The notes beneath the pieces are model-generated. The model was not told the DNA's origin and did no database searches. It saw only the letters and a list, made by a program, of their open reading frames with translations. Below, piece by piece: positions 52,240 to 60,395 of a stretch of DNA of 64,000 nucleotides. A program made the position numbers and the translations under genes. This DNA is from a virus, in the IMG/VR virus record IMGVR_UViG_3300001460_000004, positions 162,483-226,482 of that record, one strand, 5' to 3'. How positions within the stretch are numbered: position 1 is the stretch's first letter; every line of letters starts with the position of its first letter.

Positions 52240-53600
52240 TCACTTACTTGATAACTAATTTTACCTTTATCTGCACCGGCGCTGCTTTTGCTTCTTAATG
52301 CTACTTTACCGTCAACTTTTGCTGGCCAAAATGCTTTAACACTAAGCTGACCTTTTTTAATGTTACTGTAAATTTGCACAAAGTTAAATCCTAAGCTGGT
52401 TAAAATACATTCTCTAAAGTTTGGAATTGCTCCAGCGTTTACTACTTTCATAACATCACTAATAACACTCCAGAAAACTTTACCACCGTCGGTTGCATTG
52501 CCTTCTTTGACTTTAGGACTTAATCTTGCCATTGCAGCTTGCATTATATCATCAGGTATGTTAGCATCTTTGCCTTTCATACTTGTTTGTATAGCTTGCA
52601 TGTCGCTTTCACTAAACGGAACTACGTTACGCCATGCTTCTGGTAATACATCAGGTTCGTTTTGTGCTATCCAGTTCATTAAATACATAGGTTGTGTAAT
52701 ACCAGTACCTTTTGTTTGTGCTACACGTATAAATTGATATGCTTCTGGATATTTACGTGATAAGAAATCAGGCATCTTCAAACTAGTTAATGCAGGAGGC
52801 GCACCTTTGCCAGCTGCTTTACTACTAATAGCTAATGCATTACCAGTTTGGTTGTTTAGCAAACTGTAGCTGTCTGCAATTGGATTGTTTGATGCTTTAG
52901 GAAAGTATAACAACAAGCTACCAAGATCGGTTCCAACCCATTGTAAAAAAGCATCTCGTTTATCAAAATCAGCAACACCTTTGATTACTGCTAGCACACC
53001 TAAAAATTCTGTAGCATAAAGTTCAATTGCTTTTATCTCTTCGTCACTCAACCCATCTGGTAGTGTAGCTGTTTGCCCTTGATCCAATTGTTTGGCCATA
53101 CTAATTATTGCTTCACCAACTTTACCAAGACTTTTCAACTGTTGATTACTTGCAAGTTTTTTGTACATATCATTGGCTCGAAACGCACCAGCCTGAAGCA
53201 TAGTATCAACATTTCCGCCAACTTTATCAACATCAACATCAACTGTATCTGAAAATACGTCACTAGGTTTAACTGCAATTTTTTGACGATCTAGACTACC
53301 AAATTCACTAGTCTTTTGCAACTGCGTATTAGTAACTATACCACCGTCATTTGTTTTTAATCGAATTATGCCAGTAGGTCCACTTTGTAACCATTTTTTT
53401 ACATTTTCGGCTTCGCCAGGATCAACAATAACATCATTTCCATCAACATGTTTAAATGGTGCATTGTTAAGTACCTTAAACAGAAATAATTCTTGCCGAG
53501 TCAAGGGCTTTTTAGTCTTTGGATTAAACACAGCACTTAACTTATTTGACGGTATTTGATTTGAAGCCAGATTAGCTTCTTTAAGATGTCTTATCTTCAT
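52236..53600 (-). CDS. Large minus-strand phage protein, possible virion protein
   Basis: 454 residues, no signal peptide or membrane segment, with long Lys/Asp/Ala-rich helical stretches. AGGAT lies before the ATG, and a minus-strand TAAATA (53641-53646) about 40 bases upstream suggests late expression. No family recognised. Confidence 0.7.
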   Translation of the reverse strand: MKIRHLKEANLASNQIPSNKLSAVFNPKTKKPLTRQELFLFKVLNNAPFKHVDGNDVIVDPGEAENVKKWLQSGPTGIIRLKTNDGGIVTNTQLQKTSEFGSLDRQKIAVKPSDVFSDTVDVDVDKVGGNVDTMLQAGAFRANDMYKKLASNQQLKSLGKVGEAIISMAKQLDQGQTATLPDGLSDEEIKAIELYATEFLGVLAVIKGVADFDKRDAFLQWVGTDLGSLLLYFPKASNNPIADSYSLLNNQTGNALAISSKAAGKGAPPALTSLKMPDFLSRKYPEAYQFIRVAQTKGTGITQPMYLMNWIAQNEPDVLPEAWRNVVPFSESDMQAIQTSMKGKDANIPDDIMQAAMARLSPKVKEGNATDGGKVFWSVISDVMKVVNAGAIPNFRECILTSLGFNFVQIYSNIKKGQLSVKAFWPAKVDGKVALRSKSSAGADKGKISYQVSD

Positions 53601-53640
53601 TTGTTATATCCTAGTATGCTTCAAATTACTTTGATGTACA

Positions 53641-53656
53641 TATTTACCAATAAATA
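53641..53656. promoter_or_regulatory. Divergent late-promoter pair
   Basis: TATTTA at 53641-53646 reads TAAATA on the minus strand towards the gene ending at 52236. TAAATA at 53651-53656 ends five bases before the plus-strand ATG at 53662. Two late boxes thus lie back to back within 16 bases. Confidence 0.6.
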
Positions 53657-53661
53657 TCTGT

Positions 53662-54597
53662 ATGCATAGATTTGAAATTAAAGCATCTGGTGATAGATTT
53701 ACTAATCCAACAGAGTTTACTAAATGGCTAAGTGAAGTTCCAGATGATGCCCGATTAGTATTGGACATGCAAAGTGAGGCACCATGTTTAGAAATATTAG
53801 GTATTGTTGCACAAATAAAAGATAGAGATTTTATTGTGCTGAATTACCCCAATGCACATCGAGATTGTACATATCCTACTGTAGGAGAACACCATGTAAG
53901 TCATTTTTGGTGGCTTAGTGAAAGATATGATCGCGGTACATTTTCTTGGAACAAAAATTATGTATTTGGTTGTTTTATAGGTAGGAAAACACTAGCAAGA
54001 TGTGTTATACTATATGAGATGCAAAATTATAGATGCATATCAAGTTTAATGGACAAAGAACCTGGGCCCTGGATTGTTAAGCCAACAGGCACAGATTATG
54101 AAACTGTTGATGAATGGGATGCAAACTTAGATCAATTCTTTTACGGATTTGATTTTGATAGTATTAAAAGCATCGATGACCACGAAGTTCGAGACCAATA
54201 TAATAGTAAATACAATACAAACAGAGATATACTTAATTGGTACCATGATTTTTTAGTTGAAGTGAGTGCGGAAACATACACTTTGGGTAAAACTTTTTTT
54301 GTTACTGAAAAAACAGTTAGACCATTATTGAGTGGCAAAGGTTTAATAATGTATGCACCAATTGGGTATATGCAACATCTAAGAGATTTAGGATTGAAAA
54401 CATTTGATACACTTTGGAACGAAGATTACGACAATTACCAAGGATCAGAAAGATGGCATCGTATGCAACACTCGATAAATCAACTTGGAATGATGAGTCA
54501 CAATCAATTGCATGATTTAGATGTTGAAATACAAAAAATAACTCAACATAACAGGACTGTAATTGCTAACATAATTGAAAAGAATAAACCACAATGA
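53662..54597 (+). CDS. GT10-like glycosyltransferase, copy 3
   Basis: Contains FVTEKTVRPLLSGKGLI and LGLKTFDTLWNEDYD, the shared pattern of the four-member family in this window. 311 residues. It has a leaderless arrangement (TAAATA, five bases, ATG) and overlaps the next family member by four bases, so the two are probably cotranslated and may act in sequence on one glycan. Confidence 0.75.
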   Translation: MHRFEIKASGDRFTNPTEFTKWLSEVPDDARLVLDMQSEAPCLEILGIVAQIKDRDFIVLNYPNAHRDCTYPTVGEHHVSHFWWLSERYDRGTFSWNKNYVFGCFIGRKTLARCVILYEMQNYRCISSLMDKEPGPWIVKPTGTDYETVDEWDANLDQFFYGFDFDSIKSIDDHEVRDQYNSKYNTNRDILNWYHDFLVEVSAETYTLGKTFFVTEKTVRPLLSGKGLIMYAPIGYMQHLRDLGLKTFDTLWNEDYDNYQGSERWHRMQHSINQLGMMSHNQLHDLDVEIQKITQHNRTVIANIIEKNKPQ

Positions 54598-55556
54598 TAC
54601 AACATGAATATAATGCTGGTTGGGGGAATGAATGGGCCACCAAACAGTTTGAAAATGAATTGCTTGATAAATTGTATGTTCATCATAATGACGTAGCAGT
54701 TGTCAACAGTGTTTGGTACAACAAAGAGTATCATAAATCAGTGCTAGCTGATATAAAACAAAAAAACTATAGTATGGTTGCTGTTAGTGCTATGTTAGAT
54801 TACAGTATACCAGACCTAGACTGGTTTGACAGTTTAGATATACCTGTACATTTTGTAGGATATTATCCTGGTAAGCATATGATTGATTACTGGGCATTAT
54901 TTATTAATCAATACTTTACAGAATATACTCGAGAAGATATAGTATCACCAATTATTGACAGAGCGTTCATGTGCATGAACCGTAAACCACATTGGCATCG
55001 AAAACAACTTTTTGGTTGGTTACAACATTATGGCATAGTTGATGGTCAACTTGTTAGCATGGGAACAGATAACGGAGTTGCATTACATACATTACCTGAT
55101 GACGATAATCAAAGTAACTTAGCACCCAATGGTGGAAAACAACAAAATGGAATTGGAAATGATATTGCAAGTTTAGGTAACTTGCACAACTGGCGTAGAC
55201 ACCTAGTTAATATTGTTTCTGAAACTGTTTACGATATTGAAAAACATCAGTTTGTAAGTGAAAAGATATACAAACCTATTATAGGATGTAAACCATTTTT
55301 GATTTATGCCAACGGTGCTAATAAATGGCTACACGACAGAGGGTTTGAAACATATGAAAACGACTTTAAAGACTTGACTGATATAGATTTAAATGTAACT
55401 GCTAACATACCACCGTTCTTAAAAATACTTGATGCAGCAGGTCCAAATTATTGGCAAATGAAACACAAACAATTGCGAGAAAAAACTTTTCGCAATCAAC
55501 AAAACTTCACTAACTATATACAACAACAGAAAATTATTTTAAACTCGGGATTTTAA
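54594..55556 (+). CDS. GT10-like glycosyltransferase, copy 4
   Basis: Contains FVSEKIYKPIIGCKPFLIY and RGFETYENDFKD, a variant of the family pattern. 320 residues, similar in size to copies 2 and 3. It is coupled to copy 3 by ATGA overlap and is followed directly by the asparagine-synthetase-like gene. Confidence 0.72.
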   Translation: MIQHEYNAGWGNEWATKQFENELLDKLYVHHNDVAVVNSVWYNKEYHKSVLADIKQKNYSMVAVSAMLDYSIPDLDWFDSLDIPVHFVGYYPGKHMIDYWALFINQYFTEYTREDIVSPIIDRAFMCMNRKPHWHRKQLFGWLQHYGIVDGQLVSMGTDNGVALHTLPDDDNQSNLAPNGGKQQNGIGNDIASLGNLHNWRRHLVNIVSETVYDIEKHQFVSEKIYKPIIGCKPFLIYANGANKWLHDRGFETYENDFKDLTDIDLNVTANIPPFLKILDAAGPNYWQMKHKQLREKTFRNQQNFTNYIQQQKIILNSGF

Positions 55557-56699
55557 ATGTTTTTTAGCATTAGCAGAGTACATGATCAACGTTTTCCATA
55601 CCACACACCTTTAGGAGATACTCGTTGGATATGTTCACATGATGAAGGCTGGCAAGTTTATAACTCTCCCTCTGCACCGCTGCGGAAAGGCTATGTTGTT
55701 GGCAATCACAAAAATGCTAATAGTTTAACAATTACTATACATAAAGATAAAGTTATACTACAACATGAAAACATGCGTAGTTTTCCACTGTGGTGGTATC
55801 CTAAACGTGCAGTATTAACCAATTTAAGTATACTTGATGAATTTAATGTTGAAACAATATTTGTTGATCAACAAGTAACCTTGCAAGGACTTAGTTTAAA
55901 ATTACACAAAATAGATCCACTTGGTGATATAACTCATATTAAACCTAACAGCAAAACCATTACCCAGGTTGTTAATGAAACAAAGTCAATACTAACAGAA
56001 ACATGCATTGATTTCTTTACACAATACAAAAACGTTAATTTATTTGTTACTGGTGGCATTGACACAATGTTATTGCAAAGTATAATTGATTCTTCAGGGT
56101 TGCATTGTAACACAATTGATCGTGAACATTTTGAGTATGACTTGTTTACTAACAAAAACATAGAACAGCTACAAGAACTTCACTGGGCATACAAGCAAAT
56201 ACATCATTGGCGTGGTCCAAACATATTAATGACTGGGGGGTGCGGAGATGAGTTTATGATGCGTGGCCCAAACATGGTTGGGTTGTATTGTGCATGGCAT
56301 AACATTGACATACTTGATATTTTACGATTAACTAAAAACCAGTATCATAGTGTTTATTATCTTAAAGATAAAAATGTTCGTGTGTTTGATGATCTTTGGA
56401 AAAATCGATGGGAATGGCAAGATCGACTCCCTACATATAAAGACTTAGTTGAGTATATTCTCAATTATAATGCTAACGATCACCAGCATTGGCACCTTGG
56501 TAATACCCTTACATTTACGCCGTTTAAAAATATTGATCTTACTAAATTATTGTTGCAACTGAGTCCAGAGCAGCTAACAACACAATTTACTGATGCAAAT
56601 GTAAACAAACAAATAATATATAACTTATCACCTAATAGACTTAAAGAAGTAAGCGAGTTTAAAAATATTATGACCCGGGGCAATCTTGTGGTTAAATAA
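55557..56699 (+). CDS. Asparagine-synthetase-like ATP-dependent amidase/cyclase, no glutaminase site
   Basis: The PP-loop reads LFVTGGIDTMLL (SGGxDS-like) near residues 165-176. ILMTGGCGDEFMM near 224 matches the second ATP-binding motif of the asparagine synthetase B family. The N-terminus lacks the Cys that follows Met in glutamine-hydrolysing members (here MFFSIS), so it may use ammonia or catalyse another amide or lactam formation, like beta-lactam or lasso cyclases. 380 residues. It follows two glycosyltransferases and precedes a tRNA-like gene and an SGNH gene. Confidence 0.75.
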   Translation: MFFSISRVHDQRFPYHTPLGDTRWICSHDEGWQVYNSPSAPLRKGYVVGNHKNANSLTITIHKDKVILQHENMRSFPLWWYPKRAVLTNLSILDEFNVETIFVDQQVTLQGLSLKLHKIDPLGDITHIKPNSKTITQVVNETKSILTETCIDFFTQYKNVNLFVTGGIDTMLLQSIIDSSGLHCNTIDREHFEYDLFTNKNIEQLQELHWAYKQIHHWRGPNILMTGGCGDEFMMRGPNMVGLYCAWHNIDILDILRLTKNQYHSVYYLKDKNVRVFDDLWKNRWEWQDRLPTYKDLVEYILNYNANDHQHWHLGNTLTFTPFKNIDLTKLLLQLSPEQLTTQFTDANVNKQIIYNLSPNRLKEVSEFKNIMTRGNLVVK

Positions 56700-56702
56700 T
56701 TA

Positions 56703-56778
56703 TCTGAAGCGTGGCAGAGTGGTTATGCACTTCTCTAGGGGAGAAGACTACGGAGGTTCGAATCCCCCCTTCAGACCA
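56703..56778 (+). tRNA. tRNA-like gene, irregular structure, anticodon probably AGG
   Basis: A 7-bp acceptor stem pairs TCTGAAG (56703-56709) with CTTCAGA (56769-56775), and CCA follows at 56776-56778. A 5-bp anticodon stem, CTTCT/AGAAG, encloses CTAGGGG, giving anticodon AGG (Pro) with U33. The T arm GGAGG-TTCGAAT-CCCCC has a central A-C mismatch. The D-arm and the junction to the acceptor are off by one base in every register I tried, and the discriminator base is not separate from CCA. It may be a degenerate tRNA, or one that needs unusual folding. Confidence 0.55.
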
Positions 56779-56792
56779 AACAGAGGAAAATA

Positions 56793-57497
56793 ATGAAACG
56801 TATTGGCTTTTATGGACACAGTGCTGCATGTTGGGCAAACTTCCCTATATATGACCAAACTAGCTTTATTGATATGACTATTGAAAAAACTGGCTATAAA
56901 CTGGTCAATAAAGGTGTTCCGCAAGGTTCACAAGAACGTATACTATTTGAATTAAAAAAAACTAAAAAGCTAGACTTTGCAATAATATTTCATAGTATCC
57001 CAAAGTTTGTTTTCTTGCCCACAGCAGATCGTGATGTAGACATAAATGATATTGATCAACGAAAATGTACATACATGTGGAAAGAAAAACAAGAACGCAA
57101 CGAACTTGAATCAATGCGAGATGATTATTTTAACTACGGTGGAATAAAGGAAGCATTTGGAGATATCAAAAACTTTATTACTACGTTTGCAAGTTACAGG
57201 GAATATTTGCATCATCCAGATTTACAAATGAATAGATTTTTTGGTGCATTAGTGCAAATCGATCAGTACGTAACACATATGAAAATACCCACTATACACA
57301 TTTACGGCACAAAGCATATACCAAATTGGTTTGAATTTAATAAAACAAGTTTGCAACGACCAGACATACACGAGCTATGTGAGCAACACTACCAAGGGGG
57401 TTATCCAAATAACATAAGTGCCGAAGGACAACATATTATTGCTGAAGAGTTGATTAATCAACTTTACATACTTGACGAAGATCATCATTTAGATTAG
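56793..57497 (+). CDS. SGNH-like hydrolase protein, variant block I
   Basis: The start MKRIGFYGHSAACWANFP has a GHS nucleophile block instead of GDS. The C-terminal block SAEGQHIIAEEL ends with a His as in DxxH blocks, preceded by GYPNNI. This is the fourth SGNH-type protein in the window, but the weakest in motif. It lies just after the tRNA-like gene. Confidence 0.65.
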   Translation: MKRIGFYGHSAACWANFPIYDQTSFIDMTIEKTGYKLVNKGVPQGSQERILFELKKTKKLDFAIIFHSIPKFVFLPTADRDVDINDIDQRKCTYMWKEKQERNELESMRDDYFNYGGIKEAFGDIKNFITTFASYREYLHHPDLQMNRFFGALVQIDQYVTHMKIPTIHIYGTKHIPNWFEFNKTSLQRPDIHELCEQHYQGGYPNNISAEGQHIIAEELINQLYILDEDHHLD

Positions 57498-57507
57498 GAG
57501 AAATTAA

Positions 57508-57861
57508 ATGGGAATTAAAGCAGGCAAAGTATGGGGAAACACAGAGTTAATCCATGCTAATGGTGTATTAGAGTTTCACCGTATTGAGTTTAATGCAGGA
57601 TATAAATGCAGTGAACATGAACATAAGTTTAAATGGAATGGGTTTTTTGTTGAATCAGGAAAAATGATTGTTCGAGTTTGGCAAGATGATCAAGGATTGT
57701 TAGATGAAACTATTCTTGAAGCCGGAGACTTTACACAAGTAAAGCCTGGAAAAATTCACCAGTTTGAAGGTTTAGAGGATGGTGTCGCTTTTGAACTATA
57801 TTGGGCAGAATTTAATCACGATGACATTGTTCGTCGGACTAGCGGCACAGAGGTAAAATAA
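57508..57861 (+). CDS. Cupin-fold protein
   Basis: Cupin motif 1 is visible as CSEHEHKFKWNGFFVESG (H-x-H with a later Glu), and motif 2 as KPGKIHQFE (His). 117 residues, a single cupin domain. Such proteins may be sugar epimerases, isomerases or metal-dependent enzymes, and the setting suggests sugar metabolism. A TAGGAGAA site precedes the ATG. Confidence 0.8.
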   Translation: MGIKAGKVWGNTELIHANGVLEFHRIEFNAGYKCSEHEHKFKWNGFFVESGKMIVRVWQDDQGLLDETILEAGDFTQVKPGKIHQFEGLEDGVAFELYWAEFNHDDIVRRTSGTEVK

Positions 57862-58196
57862 TGGGAGATCTTTTGCAAGGCGAAGCATTAATATATGAAA
57901 GAGTTGATAGTGTTGTATATGCTCGATATAGAGATCCCCCACATAACAAAATACCTCGATGGATTATTGGTGGTGATGCAGATGGCATAGCACGTACAAA
58001 AGCTAAAGAACCATATCGTAAAATAGGTGATAACAATTGGCTAATAGAAGTGCAAGAAAATGGCAAAACCAAAGAACTGTTTATAGAATTCCCACCTGGG
58101 TGTTTAGATCAAGTTGGTTGGGATGTTGGCGATACTCTTATTTGGGAAGAATTGGATCACGGCGCCTGGAGTATTAAAAAAGCAGGGCAATTGTGA
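57861..58196 (+). CDS. Conserved phage protein with an AbrB-like C-terminal part
   Basis: 111 residues. The second half (ELFIEFPPGCLDQVGWDVGDTLIWEE) resembles a swapped-hairpin AbrB DNA-binding or antitoxin-type fold. The first half has a conserved IIGGDADGIART block that I do not recognise. A transcription-control role is possible. Confidence 0.65.
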   Translation: MGDLLQGEALIYERVDSVVYARYRDPPHNKIPRWIIGGDADGIARTKAKEPYRKIGDNNWLIEVQENGKTKELFIEFPPGCLDQVGWDVGDTLIWEELDHGAWSIKKAGQL

Positions 58197-58459
58197 AACG
58201 TATATTTAAAATCATATTATGGCCATTAATAATGTTTAAAAATATTTTAGATGCAGGTTGGTGGGCAGAAAAGATATGGACTAAAAATAATTTAGAAGAA
58301 AAAGTCCAAGGAAGTAGATTTAATAGATGGCAGAACAGTTTACCTCAACCATGGAGATTTATATTTAAAACATCTATGTTAGTAATATGTGTTTATCTAA
58401 TTGAAATGTATTTTAATCTGGTAGATATGTCAATACTACCGTGGAGATGGGATTGGTAA
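58193..58459 (+). CDS. Small membrane protein
   Basis: Starts with GTG overlapping the upstream TGA. 88 residues, basic at the start, with one membrane segment (FIFKTSMLVICVYLIEMYF) near the end. Function unknown. Confidence 0.6.
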   Translation: MKRIFKIILWPLIMFKNILDAGWWAEKIWTKNNLEEKVQGSRFNRWQNSLPQPWRFIFKTSMLVICVYLIEMYFNLVDMSILPWRWDW

Positions 58460-58557
58460 TGGATCCTCAAAAGCGTATTGTATATTTGATGTTGGGTATT
58501 TGTATTGCTTTACATTTTATTATTATTCCAATATGGATGTGGAGTTTAGGACTGTGA
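58459..58557 (+). CDS. Very small membrane protein
   Basis: A 32-residue frame, MDPQKRIVYLMLG then a hydrophobic stretch (ICIALHFIIIPIWMW), starting at the ATG that overlaps the upstream TAA and ending within the next gene's GTG. A single membrane helix. Confidence 0.5.
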   Translation: MDPQKRIVYLMLGICIALHFIIIPIWMWSLGL

Positions 58558-58727
58558 GTCTTGAACCTAAAGACACATGTAGTATATGCGATAGTCCTTA
58601 TGACGAGGATGCAGGTGGCATACAAGGATATTTTGGTATAATGCCAGTTACATTTTGTGAATGGTGTTACAGTAGTATGTACGATATGATAGCACAAGAT
58701 ATAAAGGACAGTGAAGTCGATGAGTAA
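58554..58727 (+). CDS. Small zinc-ribbon-like protein
   Basis: A GTG at 58554 overlapping the upstream TGA is preferred to an ATG in the upstream part of the frame. The 57-residue protein has two CxxC pairs, TCSICDS and FCEWCYS, about 25 residues apart, as in zinc ribbons. Function unknown. Confidence 0.6.
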   Translation: MSLEPKDTCSICDSPYDEDAGGIQGYFGIMPVTFCEWCYSSMYDMIAQDIKDSEVDE

Positions 58728-58753
58728 GTTAAATATTAAAGAAGAGATGAGAA

Positions 58754-58939
58754 ATGAAATATAAAAAAAATATGTACGATATAATTTATACACCAAGAAT
58801 ACACGACGAGGTTTCTGTTGCACGTTTCCATACTGAAACAGAAGCACAGAAATATTTAGAAAAAATCAAAGAGGTACGCCCAAAGGCATATCTACATCAC
58901 CGCATTGAAGAGGTGATAAACAAAGGAGAAACAGTATGA
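58754..58939 (+). CDS. Small conserved phage protein
   Basis: 61 residues, very basic, with an amphipathic helix (TEAQKYLEKIKEV). AGAGATGAG precedes the ATG. Function unknown. Confidence 0.6.
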   Translation: MKYKKNMYDIIYTPRIHDEVSVARFHTETEAQKYLEKIKEVRPKAYLHHRIEEVINKGETV

Positions 58940-59061
58940 CATTTTTAGTATGGCACTTGCTAGCTATAGGAACAGTAATGGCGTTGTCTTTTTTTGCTGG
59001 TTACAAATTTGCTAGACGTAAAGAAGATAAATACTACTTGAGTAAGATAAATACTATTTAA
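58936..59061 (+). CDS. Small membrane protein
   Basis: 41 residues with one membrane segment (LLAIGTVMALSFFAGY) and a basic end. It starts with an ATGA overlap. Confidence 0.55.
   Translation: MTFLVWHLLAIGTVMALSFFAGYKFARRKEDKYYLSKINTI
59024..59056 (+). repeat. Tandem 13-base repeat containing late-promoter-like boxes
   Basis: AAGATAAATACTA occurs at 59024-59036 and again at 59044-59056, 20 bases apart. Each copy holds a TAAATA box (59028-59033 and 59048-59053). The second is about 55 bases before the ATG of the copper monooxygenase gene. They may be duplicated late promoters. Confidence 0.6.
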
Positions 59062-59105
59062 GTAACAGTGCAGTAATCGTTACTACATTTTCAAGAGGAA
59101 AATTT

Positions 59106-60395
59106 ATGAAATACATTACAGCAGCACTAGCAGCTTTATTCCCACTTGTCCTATCAGCACAAACATACACTAGCGAAGTAGCAGATATCATCAACGATAA
59201 CTGTGTAGTGTGTCATCGTGCAGGCGGCATTGGGCCAATGAGCTTTGAAACATACGAGCAAGTAAGACCTTGGGCACCATTAATATCACTTAAAGTAATG
59301 AAAAGAGAAATGCCACCATATGCGTATGACCATGGCATTGGAATTCAAGACCTTCAAGGTGATTGGCGCTTATCACAAAAAGACATAGACGCAGTAGTTG
59401 AGTGGGTAGATAACGGAGCAAGTTATGGAGATCCAGACAAGGTAGTACAGCCAGCAAATTTACGTGATCCAGAAGCATGGAACTTTGAAGGAGACTTTGG
59501 CGCACCGGACACAATTATTGCAAGCGTAGCAATAGATATTCCTGCAAGCGGCAACGACTTGTGGCATAAGCACAATGTTCCAACAGGACTAAGCGAAGAC
59601 CGTTGCATTAAAGCAGTACAAGTTAAACCACGTGGCGATGCAAAATCAGTAGTACATCATGCCAACTCAAGTATTATAACTGAGGGAGGCAGACAAGGTA
59701 TGCTAACTGAGTATGCTATGGGAAAGTGGGGAGAGATAGTTCCAGAAGGAGTATGCAGAACTATCCCAGCAAACGCAGAAGTAGCATGGGATATTCACAT
59801 GTTCCCAGGTGGACTTGGAGCAATGGCACCAGGATCAGTTATTCGAGACAACGTGGTAGAGATTGGTCTTTGGTTATACACCGAAGAGGAAAGCCAAGAA
59901 CTGAAATACAAACAAGATTTGAGTTTGTATCGCCTGGGCGATCAGGACGATATTACTATCCCACCACACGGCTATTACATGACACAAGGCTTCCACAGTT
60001 TTGATCATCCAGTTAGACTAGATAGTTTTCAACCACACGGACACTTGCGTATGAACGCAGCAAGTTTGGAAATATTCTATCCAGAGACAGGACGCACAGA
60101 ACAGATTAGCCAAGTAAGTAATTGGAGTGCAACATGGCATCACAGTCATTTGTATGACCCGGACGTTGCACCACTCCTACCAGCTGGAGCAGTTATTGTT
60201 CTAAAGCAATGGTATGACAACACAGCAGAAAATCCAAACAATCCAGATCCTGATATGTGGGTAATGGGCGGTTCACGTACAGGTGATGAAATGACCCATG
60301 CATGGCTTGCTATCACACACTTAGACGATGAAGGATACAACAAACTAAAGGAAGAAAGGAATGGCATATTCAAGCAAAGTATTGGATCATTATGA
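59106..60395 (+). CDS. Secreted cytochrome c / copper type II monooxygenase-like protein
   Basis: A signal peptide (MKYITAALAALFPLVLSA) is followed by a heme c site, CVVCH at residues 33-37, with a likely axial Met in KREMPPY (M69). The rest carries His-rich metal-site candidates HHANS, DIHMFPGG, PHGHLRM, WHHSHLYD and MTHAWLAI, in the layout of copper type II (PHM-like) monooxygenases fused to cytochrome c in bacteria. 429 residues. An AGAGGAAA site precedes the ATG. The gene looks less AT-rich than its neighbours, suggesting recent acquisition. It would act in the periplasm. Its substrate is unknown. Confidence 0.8.
   Translation: MKYITAALAALFPLVLSAQTYTSEVADIINDNCVVCHRAGGIGPMSFETYEQVRPWAPLISLKVMKREMPPYAYDHGIGIQDLQGDWRLSQKDIDAVVEWVDNGASYGDPDKVVQPANLRDPEAWNFEGDFGAPDTIIASVAIDIPASGNDLWHKHNVPTGLSEDRCIKAVQVKPRGDAKSVVHHANSSIITEGGRQGMLTEYAMGKWGEIVPEGVCRTIPANAEVAWDIHMFPGGLGAMAPGSVIRDNVVEIGLWLYTEEESQELKYKQDLSLYRLGDQDDITIPPHGYYMTQGFHSFDHPVRLDSFQPHGHLRMNAASLEIFYPETGRTEQISQVSNWSATWHHSHLYDPDVAPLLPAGAVIVLKQWYDNTAENPNNPDPDMWVMGGSRTGDEMTHAWLAITHLDDEGYNKLKEERNGIFKQSIGSL

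Noticed and set aside
56728-56745. Amber-suppressor reading of the tRNA-like gene (anticodon CTA)
   Set aside because: CTA with T33 is possible, but the stem around it has mismatches, while the CTTCT/AGAAG stem gives AGG.
58720-58764. 14-codon open frame starting at an ATG inside the end of the zinc-ribbon gene
   Set aside because: It is too short, lacks a ribosome-binding site of its own, and has no other support.
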